From the NCBI RefSeq assembly GCF_018860155.1, contig NZ_JAHKNI010000002.1, positions 412,713 through 476,712 on the forward strand: 64,000 nucleotides of DNA, in the 5' to 3' direction. A program made the translations under genes and the position numbers. This document shows positions 23,616 to 31,308 of this stretch, piece after piece (position 1 is the stretch's first letter; each line of letters opens with the position of its first letter). This DNA comes from Nocardia albiluteola. GTDB taxonomy: Bacteria; Actinomycetota; Actinomycetes; Mycobacteriales; Mycobacteriaceae. The notes below the pieces were generated by a model that worked only from the letters and a program-made list of their open reading frames with translations, had not been told where the DNA came from and made no database searches.

Positions 23616-24632
23616 TCAGTCCTTTCGGGATGCCAGCGCGCCGATGCCGAGCGATCCGTCGCCGTCGGCTGCGCGAGCCTGCTCGGGCTCCGTAGTATCC
23701 GCACCCGCCGGTTCGGGTAACGCGTCGAAGAATCCGGAGGGCGGGGTGAAGAACAGGGTTCCGGTGACGGCGGTGGAGAAGTCCAGGATGCGGTCGTAGG
23801 CGGCCTCGTCGCTGCCCAGGAACATCCGCTCGAGCATGCGCTCGGTGACGTTCGGGGTCGCCGCGTACGCGATGTAGTAGGTGCCGAACTCGCCCTCGCG
23901 CACGCTGCCGAAGGGCATGTTGGCGCGCAGGATCTGGCGCTGCGTGCCGTCCGGGTCGTACAGCGTGTTGACCGCCACGTGCGAATTCGCGGGTTTGTCC
24001 GCATCGGACAGCTCGTAGTCGCCGAGCTTGGTGCGGCCGATCACCCGCTCCTGCTCGGCCACCGGCAGCGCGTTCCAGGCCTCGAGGTCGTGCAGGTATT
24101 TCTGCACGATCACGTAGCTGCCGCCGGCGAAATCGGGGCTCGCCGCACCGATCAGCGCCGTCGAGGCCGCCAGGGCGCCCTCCGGATTCTCCGTGCCGTC
24201 GACGAAGCCCAGCAGGTCGCGCTGTTCGAAATAGCGGAATCCCACGGTCTCGTCGACGATCGTCGCCGCACCGCGCAGCCGCTCGCCGATGGTCATAGCC
24301 AATTCGAAACAGGCGTCCTGGGATTCGGCCTTGATATGAAACAACAGATCTCCCGGCGTGGCGGGCGCGCGATGCCGGGGGCCGTCGTAGCCGGGGAACT
24401 CGTGCAGCTCGGCGGGCCTGGGTCCGGCGAACAACCGGTCCCACGCGGCGGACCCGATGCTGGTCACGCACGTCAGATCCGCGCCGGGCACCCGGAAGCC
24501 CACCGATCGGCGCAGCCCCGGCAGCTCGGCAAGCAGATCGCGGACGACCGATTCACCGCCCGCATCGATCGTGGCCACCAGGAACAGTGCCGTGCGGCTG
24601 AGCGGATCGAGGATCGGTTGCGGCTCACCCAT
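23616..24632 (-). CDS. Dye-decolourising (DyP) haem peroxidase, encapsulin cargo
   Basis: Haem peroxidase of 338 residues. The GxxDG motif is GFVDGTENP (around residue 142) with the catalytic Asp; the proximal haem His is in NSHVAVNT; IMPFGS-like NMPFGSVREGEFGTYYIAY follows. The C-terminus carries an Ala/Glu-rich linker and then DGSLGIGALASRKD, which matches the known DyP targeting peptide (DGSLGIGSLK-type) that docks cargo to the inner encapsulin wall. First gene of a two-gene operon with the encapsulin; the cupin gene upstream is on the same strand with a 52-bp gap and may belong to it. Role: peroxide-dependent oxidation inside the compartment, physiological substrate unknown. Confidence 0.96.
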   Translation of the reverse strand: MGEPQPILDPLSRTALFLVATIDAGGESVVRDLLAELPGLRRSVGFRVPGADLTCVTSIGSAAWDRLFAGPRPAELHEFPGYDGPRHRAPATPGDLLFHIKAESQDACFELAMTIGERLRGAATIVDETVGFRYFEQRDLLGFVDGTENPEGALAASTALIGAASPDFAGGSYVIVQKYLHDLEAWNALPVAEQERVIGRTKLGDYELSDADKPANSHVAVNTLYDPDGTQRQILRANMPFGSVREGEFGTYYIAYAATPNVTERMLERMFLGSDEAAYDRILDFSTAVTGTLFFTPPSGFFDALPEPAGADTTEPEQARAADGDGSLGIGALASRKD

Positions 24633-24684
24633 GATCGACAGCGTACGGGCCGCGGGCGTGGGGTGGCGGGAGGTGAGCGGTCAC

Positions 24685-25011
24685 CTATTTCGCGACGGTC
24701 AGCAGGAACGCTACGTCGTCGATGGCGGTGACACTGTGCCGGGCGCTGGGCACGATCAGCAGATCGCCGGGCGAACCCTTCCATTCATTGGCACCGCTGA
24801 ACAGCGTAAGCGTGCCGCTGAGCACCTGCAGCGTGGCCTCGCCGAGATTCTCGTGCTCGGCCAGGCTCTGCCCGGCGGTCAGCGCGATGACGGTCTGCCG
24901 CAGGCTGTGCGTATGGCCGCCGCACAGGGTCTGGGAACTGCGTCCGCTGGTATTGGCCGCGGCCAGCTTGAGTTGCTGGCGGGCCACCGCGGTCAGCGAT
25001 TTCTTGTCCAT
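24685..25011 (-). CDS. Small cupin-domain protein
   Basis: 108-residue single-cupin beta-barrel protein. The LTAGQSLAEHENLGEATLQVLSG stretch is cupin motif 1 with a metal-ligand-like His and Glu, and GDLLIVPSARHSVTAIDD is motif 2 with His. The start at 25011 is preferred over the longer frame (25050) because GAAAGG lies about 6 nt before it. It precedes the DyP-encapsulin pair on the same strand, which suggests a stress or redox context, but no function can be assigned. Confidence 0.82.
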   Translation of the reverse strand: MDKKSLTAVARQQLKLAAANTSGRSSQTLCGGHTHSLRQTVIALTAGQSLAEHENLGEATLQVLSGTLTLFSGANEWKGSPGDLLIVPSARHSVTAIDDVAFLLTVAK

Positions 25012-25146
25012 GAGCAGCCTTTCACGCATATGCCGTGCGAGTGTTGCCACGGGCCGACTAGTCGTGAGTATGCCCGAGTTCCGGTGTACGAACGGGGCGT
25101 TTCGGATTGCAATTCCATGTTCCCACCTCCCCGCGCGGGACCGGGG

Positions 25147-25683
25147 TCAGGCGCGCGAGTAGCGCAGCCATCGATAGCGCAGCCCGCTGCTCGATTCCCG
25201 CCAGGGCACCTCGGCGGCGGTCCATTCGGGGCCGATGGCCGGGGCGAAGGCATCGCCCTCGACCTCGGCATCCACCTCGGTCACCAGTAGTTCGGTGGCG
25301 TAATCCATGGCGGCCCGGTAGATTTCGCCGCCGCCCATCACCCAGACCGGTCCCGGACCGGCCAGCGTCAGGGCCTGCTCCAGCGAAGCCGCCCGCTCCG
25401 CGCCCGCGGCGGACCAGTCCGGCTGCCGGGTGATCACGATATTGCGCCGATCCGGCAGCGGCCGGAAGCGCACCGGCAGCGAATCCCAGGTGCGCCGCCC
25501 CATCAGCACCGGATGGCCGCGGGTGACCCGCTGGAAATACGCCATGTCCTCCGGCACCCGCCACGGAATCGCGTTGTCGCGGCCGATCACCCCGTCCGGG
25601 GTCTGCGCCCAGATCAGCCCGACGACTCGCTGCCCCACCGCGCCGTTCTCCGCCACCCCGGTGCCGGATCCGCCCTCGGCCAT
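25147..25683 (-). CDS. folA: Dihydrofolate reductase
   Basis: NADPH-dependent reductase making tetrahydrofolate, 178 residues. Family motifs: VGLIWAQTPDGVIGRDNAIPWRVPEDMAYF (substrate site with the catalytic Asp in PED), HPVLMGRRTWDSLP (cofactor site), NIVITR and VMGGGEIY. The N-terminus is about 18 residues longer than usual before VVGLIWA. The start codon directly abuts the thyA stop, so the two are one operon; FolA regenerates the folate that ThyA oxidises. Confidence 0.96.
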   Translation of the reverse strand: MAEGGSGTGVAENGAVGQRVVGLIWAQTPDGVIGRDNAIPWRVPEDMAYFQRVTRGHPVLMGRRTWDSLPVRFRPLPDRRNIVITRQPDWSAAGAERAASLEQALTLAGPGPVWVMGGGEIYRAAMDYATELLVTEVDAEVEGDAFAPAIGPEWTAAEVPWRESSSGLRYRWLRYSRA

Positions 25684-26499
25684 TCAGACCGCCACCGGGG
25701 CCTTGATGGCCGGATGATGCTGGTAACCGAGCACTTCCACGTCCTCGTAGGCGTACTCGAACAGGCTCGGTGCGGGCCGCAGCCGCAGCCGCGGGAACGG
25801 GTACGGATCGCGGGTGAGCTGCTCGCGCACCTGATCCACGTGATTGTCGTAGATATGGCAATCGCCGCCGGTCCAGATGAAATCGCCAGGCTCGAGCCCC
25901 GTCTGCTGCGCGACCATCGCGGTGAGCAGCGCGTAGCTGGCGATATTGAACGGCACCCCCAGGAACAGGTCGGCGCTGCGCTGGTACAGCTGGCACGAGA
26001 GCCTGCCCCGGGCCACATAGAACTGGAAGAACGCGTGGCAGGGGGCCAGGGCCATGCGGTCCAGATCGGCCACGTTCCAGGCGGAGACGATCATCCGCCG
26101 CGAATCGGGATTCGACCGCAGGGTCTCGAGGACCTGCGAGATCTGGTCGATATGGGTTCCATCCGGAGATGGCCACGACCGCCACTGCACCCCGTACACC
26201 GGGCCCAGTTCGCCGTCGGGCGCGGCCCATTCGTCCCAGATGGTGACGCCGTGCTCGCGCAGCCAGCCCACGTTCGAATCGCCGCGCAGGAACCACAGCA
26301 GCTCATAGACGATCGACTTCAGATGCACCCGCTTCGTGGTGATCAGCGGGAAGCTCGCCGCCAGGTCGTAGCGCAGCTGATGGCCGAAGATGCTGCGGGT
26401 GCCGGTGCCCGTGCGATCGGATTTCTCGGAGCCCGAATCGAGCACCAGGCACAGCAGATCCTCGTACTGGGTGTCCAGGGCGGGGCGCTTGTCGTCCAT
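25684..26499 (-). CDS. thyA: Thymidylate synthase
   Basis: Converts dUMP to dTMP with methylene-tetrahydrofolate, 271 residues. Motifs: [46 protein letters not shown], the active-site [12 protein letters not shown] with the nucleophilic Cys, [20 protein letters not shown] and [11 protein letters not shown]. The frame extends much further upstream, but the start at 26499 (MDDKRP) fits the family and leaves a 63-bp divergent gap to cobF. Followed without a gap by folA. Confidence 0.97.
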   Translation of the reverse strand: MDDKRPALDTQYEDLLCLVLDSGSEKSDRTGTGTRSIFGHQLRYDLAASFPLITTKRVHLKSIVYELLWFLRGDSNVGWLREHGVTIWDEWAAPDGELGPVYGVQWRSWPSPDGTHIDQISQVLETLRSNPDSRRMIVSAWNVADLDRMALAPCHAFFQFYVARGRLSCQLYQRSADLFLGVPFNIASYALLTAMVAQQTGLEPGDFIWTGGDCHIYDNHVDQVREQLTRDPYPFPRLRLRPAPSLFEYAYEDVEVLGYQHHPAIKAPVAV

Positions 26500-26562
26500 G
26501 GTTCGCAGCTTACGCACCGGGGCCGACGGGTCCGCAGGCTGCGGCTGGCAAGCTGATCCCTC

Positions 26563-27318
26563 GTGCGGAAGCTGTACGTGATCGGAATCGGCGCGGGTGA
26601 TCCCGACCAGGTGACGGTGCAGGCCATCAAGGCCATGCGCCGCGCCGAGGTGTTCTACGTCATCGGCAAGGGGGAGGCCAAGCGCGAGCTCGTCGACGTG
26701 CGCACCGCCATCCTCGCCGAACATCTGGACCATCCCTACCGGATCGTGGAGATCGCCGATCCGCCGCGCGAGCGCACCGTCGCCGACGGCGATTACCGCG
26801 GTGTCGTGCTGGATTGGCATGATCGCCGCGCCGCGCTGCTGGCCGAGGCGTTCGCGGCCCACGACGGCGTCGGGGCGATCCTGGTGTGGGGCGATCCGTC
26901 GCTGTACGACAGCACCCTGCGGATGATCGAGCGGGTCGCCGCGCGCGCCCCGCTGGACTACGAGGTGATTCCCGGGATCACCAGCGCCCAGGCGCTGGCC
27001 GCGCGGCATCGCATGGTGCTGCACGAGATCGGCGAGCCGGTGCACATCACCACGGGCCGCCGCCTGCGCGAGGAGGGAATGGCCCCGGATGGGTCCACGC
27101 TGGTGATGCTCGACGGTGAGACCTCGTTCACCGGCGTGCCCTGCGACGACGTGCACATCTGGTGGGCGGCCTACCTGGGCATGCCCGACGAGGAGCTGAT
27201 CGAGGGCCCGCTGCGTGCGGTCGAGGACCGAATCATTCAGCGTCGCACTGAACTTCGTGAAGTCAAGGGGTGGATCATGGACATCTACCTGCTCCGGCGC
27301 ATCGACCGGGACTACTGA
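26563..27318 (+). CDS. cobF: Precorrin-6A synthase (deacetylating), CobF
   Basis: SAM-dependent methyltransferase of aerobic cobalamin synthesis that methylates C-1 of precorrin-5 and removes the acetyl group. 251 residues, usual length. Tetrapyrrole-methylase motifs: [26 protein letters not shown] at the N-terminus, [11 protein letters not shown] in the middle and [15 protein letters not shown]. CobF-specific features include the conserved [13 protein letters not shown] segment. GTG start. No other cobalamin gene is in the window, so it is an isolated pathway gene, divergent from thyA. Confidence 0.93.
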   Translation: MRKLYVIGIGAGDPDQVTVQAIKAMRRAEVFYVIGKGEAKRELVDVRTAILAEHLDHPYRIVEIADPPRERTVADGDYRGVVLDWHDRRAALLAEAFAAHDGVGAILVWGDPSLYDSTLRMIERVAARAPLDYEVIPGITSAQALAARHRMVLHEIGEPVHITTGRRLREEGMAPDGSTLVMLDGETSFTGVPCDDVHIWWAAYLGMPDEELIEGPLRAVEDRIIQRRTELREVKGWIMDIYLLRRIDRDY

Positions 27319-27460
27319 TCGGGCTCGGTGGACCGCTCCGGCACGGATCTCCCGGCCGAGCTGCGCCGTTCGGGTGCGCCGCGAGCTTGGACAGCTGCGA
27401 TAACGTCGCTCGATGTCGTCGCCGAGGGCTTAGAATTACGAGTGGACCGAGCATCGATCT

Positions 27461-27484
27461 GTCCACGGGCATGAGCCTGTGGAC
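27461..27484. terminator. Hairpin downstream of cobF
   Basis: GTCCACGGGC and GCCTGTGGAC pair over 10 bp with one G-T pair and a 4-nt ATGA loop. It lies about 140 bp after cobF and 118 bp before the next gene, so it could be a terminator or part of a leader. Confidence 0.4.
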
Positions 27485-27601
27485 TTTCCTGCGCGGTCAC
27501 GAATTCGCCAGTAGCGCGACACAGCATATGTGCCTGTTCCGCACATCGGTGGAGGGTGCCGGCCTGACGGTTTATGGCCGTGCCGATAACGAGGAACGAC
27601 C

Positions 27602-27910
27602 ATGACTATCACCACGAAAGCACCCGCACGCACCCTGCGGGTCTGCCTCGCCGTGGTGGGCGCGCTCGTCGCGCTGCCGATGGGCCTGTCCGTCGCACCC
27701 GCGCTGGCCGCGCCGCCGACGGTGACGCCGGTGGACAACGGCTGGCGGGGAGATTGCGACCACTCCGGGCGGTGGGCCTGGGAGCAGGACCGCGGACAAC
27801 GGCGGTGGAGCGATTGCGACCACGGCCGCGGCCACTGGGAGATGCGCGATCACCGCTGGCAGTGGCACCACGACCGCGGCTACAGCTCGCCGTCTGCCCC
27901 CCATAGGTAG
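27602..27910 (+). CDS. Small secreted protein, Trp/His/Asp/Arg-rich, hypothetical
   Basis: 102 residues. A Sec signal peptide is clear: charged start, hydrophobic VCLAVVGALVALPMGLSV, and cleavage after ALA (around residue 36). The mature part of about 65 residues is very rich in W, H, D and R, with repeated CDH (GDCDHSGRW, SDCDHGRGHW) giving two cysteines that could form one disulfide. No family recognised. The start has GAGGAACGACC upstream. It is followed by another exported protein in the same direction. Confidence 0.75.
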   Translation: MTITTKAPARTLRVCLAVVGALVALPMGLSVAPALAAPPTVTPVDNGWRGDCDHSGRWAWEQDRGQRRWSDCDHGRGHWEMRDHRWQWHHDRGYSSPSAPHR

Positions 27911-28008
27911 CGCCTGACAACCACATTTGTCCACGCTGCGGTGATCCAGGACGTGCGCTGGTTCGAATCTCTCTCGTAGGTACCGACGTCCAACGAAAGA
28001 GGTAATCC

Positions 28009-28749
28009 ATGGCAGTGCATCGCCCCACGGCCGCGAGCAAATGGCTACTGCGTACCGGATCGTTGCTGGTCATCGGCGCGATTCCGGTATCGGCCGGATG
28101 GTCCCATGCGGCCGTCGCAGTAGCGAATACCCCCGCAGCGCCGGTCGCGGTGAGTCCGCATGCCCCGGCCGCGCCGCGCACACCCGCGACCCGGCCGATG
28201 CCCGGCGACGCCCTCGCCCCGATCGACCCCACCACCCTGCATCTGCCCGATCGCGCCGCGCCCGCCGCGCCCGTGCTGCCGATCCAGGCCCCGGCCGGGA
28301 CGCTGCGGATCGGTTCGGTGGTCGTGCCCCGGCCGGGCATCATCGACGCGCCGACCGGCGATCAGATCAACACCGCATCCGCGAATGCCGAGGCCGGGCT
28401 GGCCCAGGGCCTGGACTCCGTCGGATTCGCGCAGTCGCGCTCGGATCGCATCGCGGCGGACACCCTGGGCGGTGCGGCGACCGGCGCGGTGGTGGGCTCC
28501 ACGCTTGCCAGTCCGCTGGCCGTCACCAGTGCGGTCGTCGGGGCGGTCGCCGGGCTCATCGCCGGGGTGCCGTTCCTGCCGGCGGGGCTGGTCGTCGTCC
28601 CGGTGATCGGCGCGGCCATCGGGTACGGGGTGATCGCGGCGCCCGCGGCCGCGGCGGGAGCGGCGGTCGGCGCGGCCGTGGGGGGCGCCCAGGGCATGCT
28701 GACCCCGCCGACGGGACCGGACACCGTTCCCGCACCGCGGGCGCACTGA
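28009..28749 (+). CDS. Exported Ala/Pro-rich protein with glycine-zipper-like C-terminus, hypothetical
   Basis: 246 residues. An N-terminal signal or anchor segment (WLLRTGSLLVIGAIPVSAGW) is followed by a Pro/Ala-rich linker (residues 38-100) and a C-terminal hydrophobic region of Gly/Ala repeats (GGAATGAVVGSTL, AVVGAVAGLIAGVPFLPAGLVVVPVIGAAIGYGV, GAAVGAAVGGAQG) resembling glycine-zipper membrane insertions. AAAGAGG precedes the ATG. Similar actinomycete proteins are usually left hypothetical; envelope association is the inference. Confidence 0.75.
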   Translation: MAVHRPTAASKWLLRTGSLLVIGAIPVSAGWSHAAVAVANTPAAPVAVSPHAPAAPRTPATRPMPGDALAPIDPTTLHLPDRAAPAAPVLPIQAPAGTLRIGSVVVPRPGIIDAPTGDQINTASANAEAGLAQGLDSVGFAQSRSDRIAADTLGGAATGAVVGSTLASPLAVTSAVVGAVAGLIAGVPFLPAGLVVVPVIGAAIGYGVIAAPAAAAGAAVGAAVGGAQGMLTPPTGPDTVPAPRAH

Positions 28750-28826
28750 TTCGGCACGCAGTCACGGACCGGCCCCCCGAAGGACAATGCCGCCGATATG
28801 TCGGTGGGGGCCGGTAGGCTCCGGGC

Positions 28827-29693
28827 GTGCCCGAATTACCGGAGATCGTGGCGCTCGAGCGGTTTCTCGCCGAGCATGCGGTGGGCGCGGTGGTGGGGCG
28901 GGTGGATGTCGCGGCGCTGAGCGTGCTGAAGACGTTCGATCCGCCCATCACCGCGCTGTCCGGGCGCGACGTCACCGGCGCGGGGCACTGGGGTAAACAC
29001 CTCGGGCTAGAGTGCGATGGCCTGTGGCTGATCACCCATCTCTCCCGGGGTGGCTGGCTGCGCTGGATCGATGAGCCGGGCCGCGCGGCACCCAAACCGG
29101 GGAAGGGGCCGCTGGCGCTGCGGGTGCACTTCTTCACCCCCGAGGGGGCGACCCCGGCCTTCGACCTCACCGAGGCGGGCACCAAGAAGCGGCTGGCGGT
29201 GTGGATCGTCGAGGATCCGCAGTCGGTGCCCGGCATCGCCCGCCTGGGCCCGGACGCGCTGGAGATCACCCAGGAGCAGTTCGCCGAGCTGCTGGGCGGT
29301 ACCGCGCAGCGCCTCAAGACGGTCCTGGCGGACCAGTCTGTCATCGCGGGTATCGGCAATGCGTATTCCGACGAAATCCTGCACGCGGCAAAGCTTTCCC
29401 CGTTCGCCACCGCAAACAAGCTCGGCGATTCGGAGTCCGCCCGGCTGTACACCGCGATGCGAGCTGTCCTGTCCGACGCGATATCCCGCTCGGTCGGCCA
29501 GGAGGCGGCAAAACTCAAGGGCGAGAAGCGATCCGGGCTGCAGGTCCACGCTCGTACCGGGTTGCCCTGTCCGGTCTGCGGCGACATCGTCCGCGAGGTT
29601 TCCTACGCGGACAAGTCTTTTCAATACTGCGCAACCTGTCAGACCGGCGGCAAGATTCTGGCCGATCGCCGTATGTCGCGCCTGCTGAAATAG
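28827..29693 (+). CDS. Formamidopyrimidine-DNA glycosylase / endonuclease VIII family
   Basis: DNA base-excision repair glycosylase-lyase, 288 residues. The mature N-terminus begins Pro-Glu (MPELPEI), the catalytic pair of the family. The helix-two-turn-helix reads LADQSVIAGIGNAYSDEILHAAKLSPF, and the C-terminal zinc finger has CPVC and CATC with the QTGGK tail. GTG start. The second-strand insertion and AGTKKRLAVW stretch differ from canonical MutM, so this is probably the divergent Fpg/Nei paralogue of actinomycetes (M. tuberculosis Rv0944 is a truncated relative, from memory); lesion preference is not predictable. Confidence 0.9.
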   Translation: MPELPEIVALERFLAEHAVGAVVGRVDVAALSVLKTFDPPITALSGRDVTGAGHWGKHLGLECDGLWLITHLSRGGWLRWIDEPGRAAPKPGKGPLALRVHFFTPEGATPAFDLTEAGTKKRLAVWIVEDPQSVPGIARLGPDALEITQEQFAELLGGTAQRLKTVLADQSVIAGIGNAYSDEILHAAKLSPFATANKLGDSESARLYTAMRAVLSDAISRSVGQEAAKLKGEKRSGLQVHARTGLPCPVCGDIVREVSYADKSFQYCATCQTGGKILADRRMSRLLK

Positions 29694-29754
29694 GCGCGGA
29701 TTTCCATATCCGCCAAGGTGTTCCGGGCTGTGGTACGGTGCGCACTCTCCGCGA

Positions 29755-30609
29755 TCAGGCGGGGGTGCGGACCGCGGCTACCGCCACGGTCGCGTACGGC
29801 ATGGTGAAGCTGCCGCCCATCGCGTCGATCGCGGCGCCGACACCGGCCTGGAGTTCGGCCAGCCGGTCCGCGGGCAGGCGGGTGAAGCCGCCGGAAGTCG
29901 GTAGCTGGTCGAGCCACTCGTCGCGGGTGTAGGTCCGCTCCCAGTCGTACCGCCACTGTTCCGGTTCGGCGAATTGCCCGGTCGTGCGGATGCCCTCGGC
30001 GATCTTGTCGAAGATTGCCTGGTACAGCTCCGCCGCCGGCCGGGTCGGCTGGTTGACGAAGGGCGAGTCCGGGACCACCCGCCGGTACACCTCGGTGAGC
30101 TGCTCGCCGAGCTCGGGCGGCAGCTGGAAGACGTGGTTGAAGGGCGCCAGCAGCCCGCCGGGTCGCAGCACCCGTGCCGCCTGCGCGGCCCCGGCCACCG
30201 GATCCACCCAGTGCCAGGCCGTGCCCGCGACCACCGCGTCGAAGGTGCGGCCCGCCGGATCCCAGTCCTCGAAGGTGGACACCTCGGCCTCGACGCCGGT
30301 GCCGCGCGCGAATTCGGCCATCCGCGCGTCGGGTTCGACGCCCAGCACGGTGCATCCGGCCGCCCGGAACTGCCGCGCGGCGATGCCGGTGCCGGAGCCG
30401 ACGTCCAGCACGTCGCGCCCGGGTGCGGTGCGGACGATTCGTTCGATCAGTTCGGCTGGATACGGCGGCCGGGCGCGGTCGTAGCGGGCGGCGTCGACAC
30501 CGAAGGATTCGGCCATGGCGCGGGCGCGGTGGGGTGGGAGGGACGACGGCGGCTCGGGCCGTACAGCCGAGGGCTCCGGCGACGGGGATTCGGGCTGTAA
30601 AGTGGGCAT
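29755..30609 (-). CDS. Class I SAM-dependent methyltransferase
   Basis: 284 residues. Motif I is DVLDVGSGTGIAARQF (around residue 66), followed by VLGVEPDARMAEFAR, and the motif II/III region DAVVAGTAWHWVDP and VLRPGGLL, the pattern of small-molecule methyltransferases of the UbiE/Tam type. Residues 1-31 are Pro/Ser-rich and precede the usual family start AESFGVDAARYDRARPPYP, so an internal ATG at 30516 is possible. If 30609 is right, the start codon lies inside the first palindromic operator. Divergent from a TetR regulator, its probable repressor. Confidence 0.85.
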   Translation of the reverse strand: MPTLQPESPSPEPSAVRPEPPSSLPPHRARAMAESFGVDAARYDRARPPYPAELIERIVRTAPGRDVLDVGSGTGIAARQFRAAGCTVLGVEPDARMAEFARGTGVEAEVSTFEDWDPAGRTFDAVVAGTAWHWVDPVAGAAQAARVLRPGGLLAPFNHVFQLPPELGEQLTEVYRRVVPDSPFVNQPTRPAAELYQAIFDKIAEGIRTTGQFAEPEQWRYDWERTYTRDEWLDQLPTSGGFTRLPADRLAELQAGVGAAIDAMGGSFTMPYATVAVAAVRTPA

Positions 30610-30646
30610 GCGCCCACTCTAGTGAGCGAGTGGGCGCATGCCCACT
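30601..30646. promoter_or_regulatory. Twin palindromic operators between methyltransferase and TetR
   Basis: AGTGGGC-ATGC-GCCCACT (30601-30618) and AGTGGGC-GCAT-GCCCACT (30629-30646) are each 7-4-7 palindromes and are also exact reverse complements of each other, separated by 10 nt. This fits two TetR dimer sites in the divergent promoter. Confidence 0.7.
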
Positions 30647-30693
30647 ATTTCGAGCGAGGTATGAGGTTCGCCCTCAGCGAAAGGATGGTCCGA

Positions 30694-31284
30694 GTGCCCA
30701 CGGGAGTGGCCCTGCGCGACGTGCGGGAGCAGCTGTTCGCCGCCGCCGAACGCATCATGCTCCGGGACGGTCCGAACGCGCTGACCAGCCGGGCGGTCAC
30801 CACGGAGGCAGGCTGCGCGAAAGGCGTTCTGCACAAGCACTTCACGGACTTCGACTCCTTCCTCGCCGAACTCGTGCAGGACCGGATCATTCGTCTGCGC
30901 GGTCAGGCCGACGCCCTGCTCGGGTCCGCGGGCACGGGCACGGTCGTCGGCAATCTCGCTGCCGCACTGACCGATCTGTTCGGCTCGGTGGCCGTGTCGA
31001 TGGTGAGCCTGCTTATCTTTCGTGACGAGCTGCGGGCCCGGCTGCGCTCGGCCCATCCGACCGGCATCCCGCTTCTCAACGAGGCCGGGGCCATGATCGC
31101 CGCATATCTGACCGCCGAGCGCGAGCTGGGGCGCATCGCGGCCGACGCCGACATCGACACGCTCGCACCGACATTGCTCGGCGCGGGGCACCTGTCGTAC
31201 GCCGATCGGTCCGCCGCGCCGCCCGAGCCCGCGGCGGTCCGACGGATGGTCACTACCGTCCTGGCCGGGGTATTGCCGGGCTGA
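30694..31284 (+). CDS. TetR family transcriptional regulator
   Basis: 196 residues from the GTG at 30694, which has AAAGGA at 8-nt spacing; the frame extends upstream to 30622, but those codons would overlap the operator. The N-terminal helix-turn-helix reads LTSRAVTTEAGCAKGVLHKHFTDFDSFLAEL, typical TetR. The C-terminal ligand domain is divergent. Twin palindromes lie just upstream and the divergent methyltransferase is the likely target. Confidence 0.87.
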   Translation: MPTGVALRDVREQLFAAAERIMLRDGPNALTSRAVTTEAGCAKGVLHKHFTDFDSFLAELVQDRIIRLRGQADALLGSAGTGTVVGNLAAALTDLFGSVAVSMVSLLIFRDELRARLRSAHPTGIPLLNEAGAMIAAYLTAERELGRIAADADIDTLAPTLLGAGHLSYADRSAAPPEPAAVRRMVTTVLAGVLPG

Positions 31285-31308
31285 ACATCCGGACGACAAG
31301 GCCCGGGA

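Noticed and set aside
27945..27990. tRNA-like GGTTCGAATC (T-arm) sequence
   Set aside because: The flanking bases do not form a T-stem, and no anticodon or acceptor arm can be built upstream. Possibly a chance match; not called as tRNA or attachment site.
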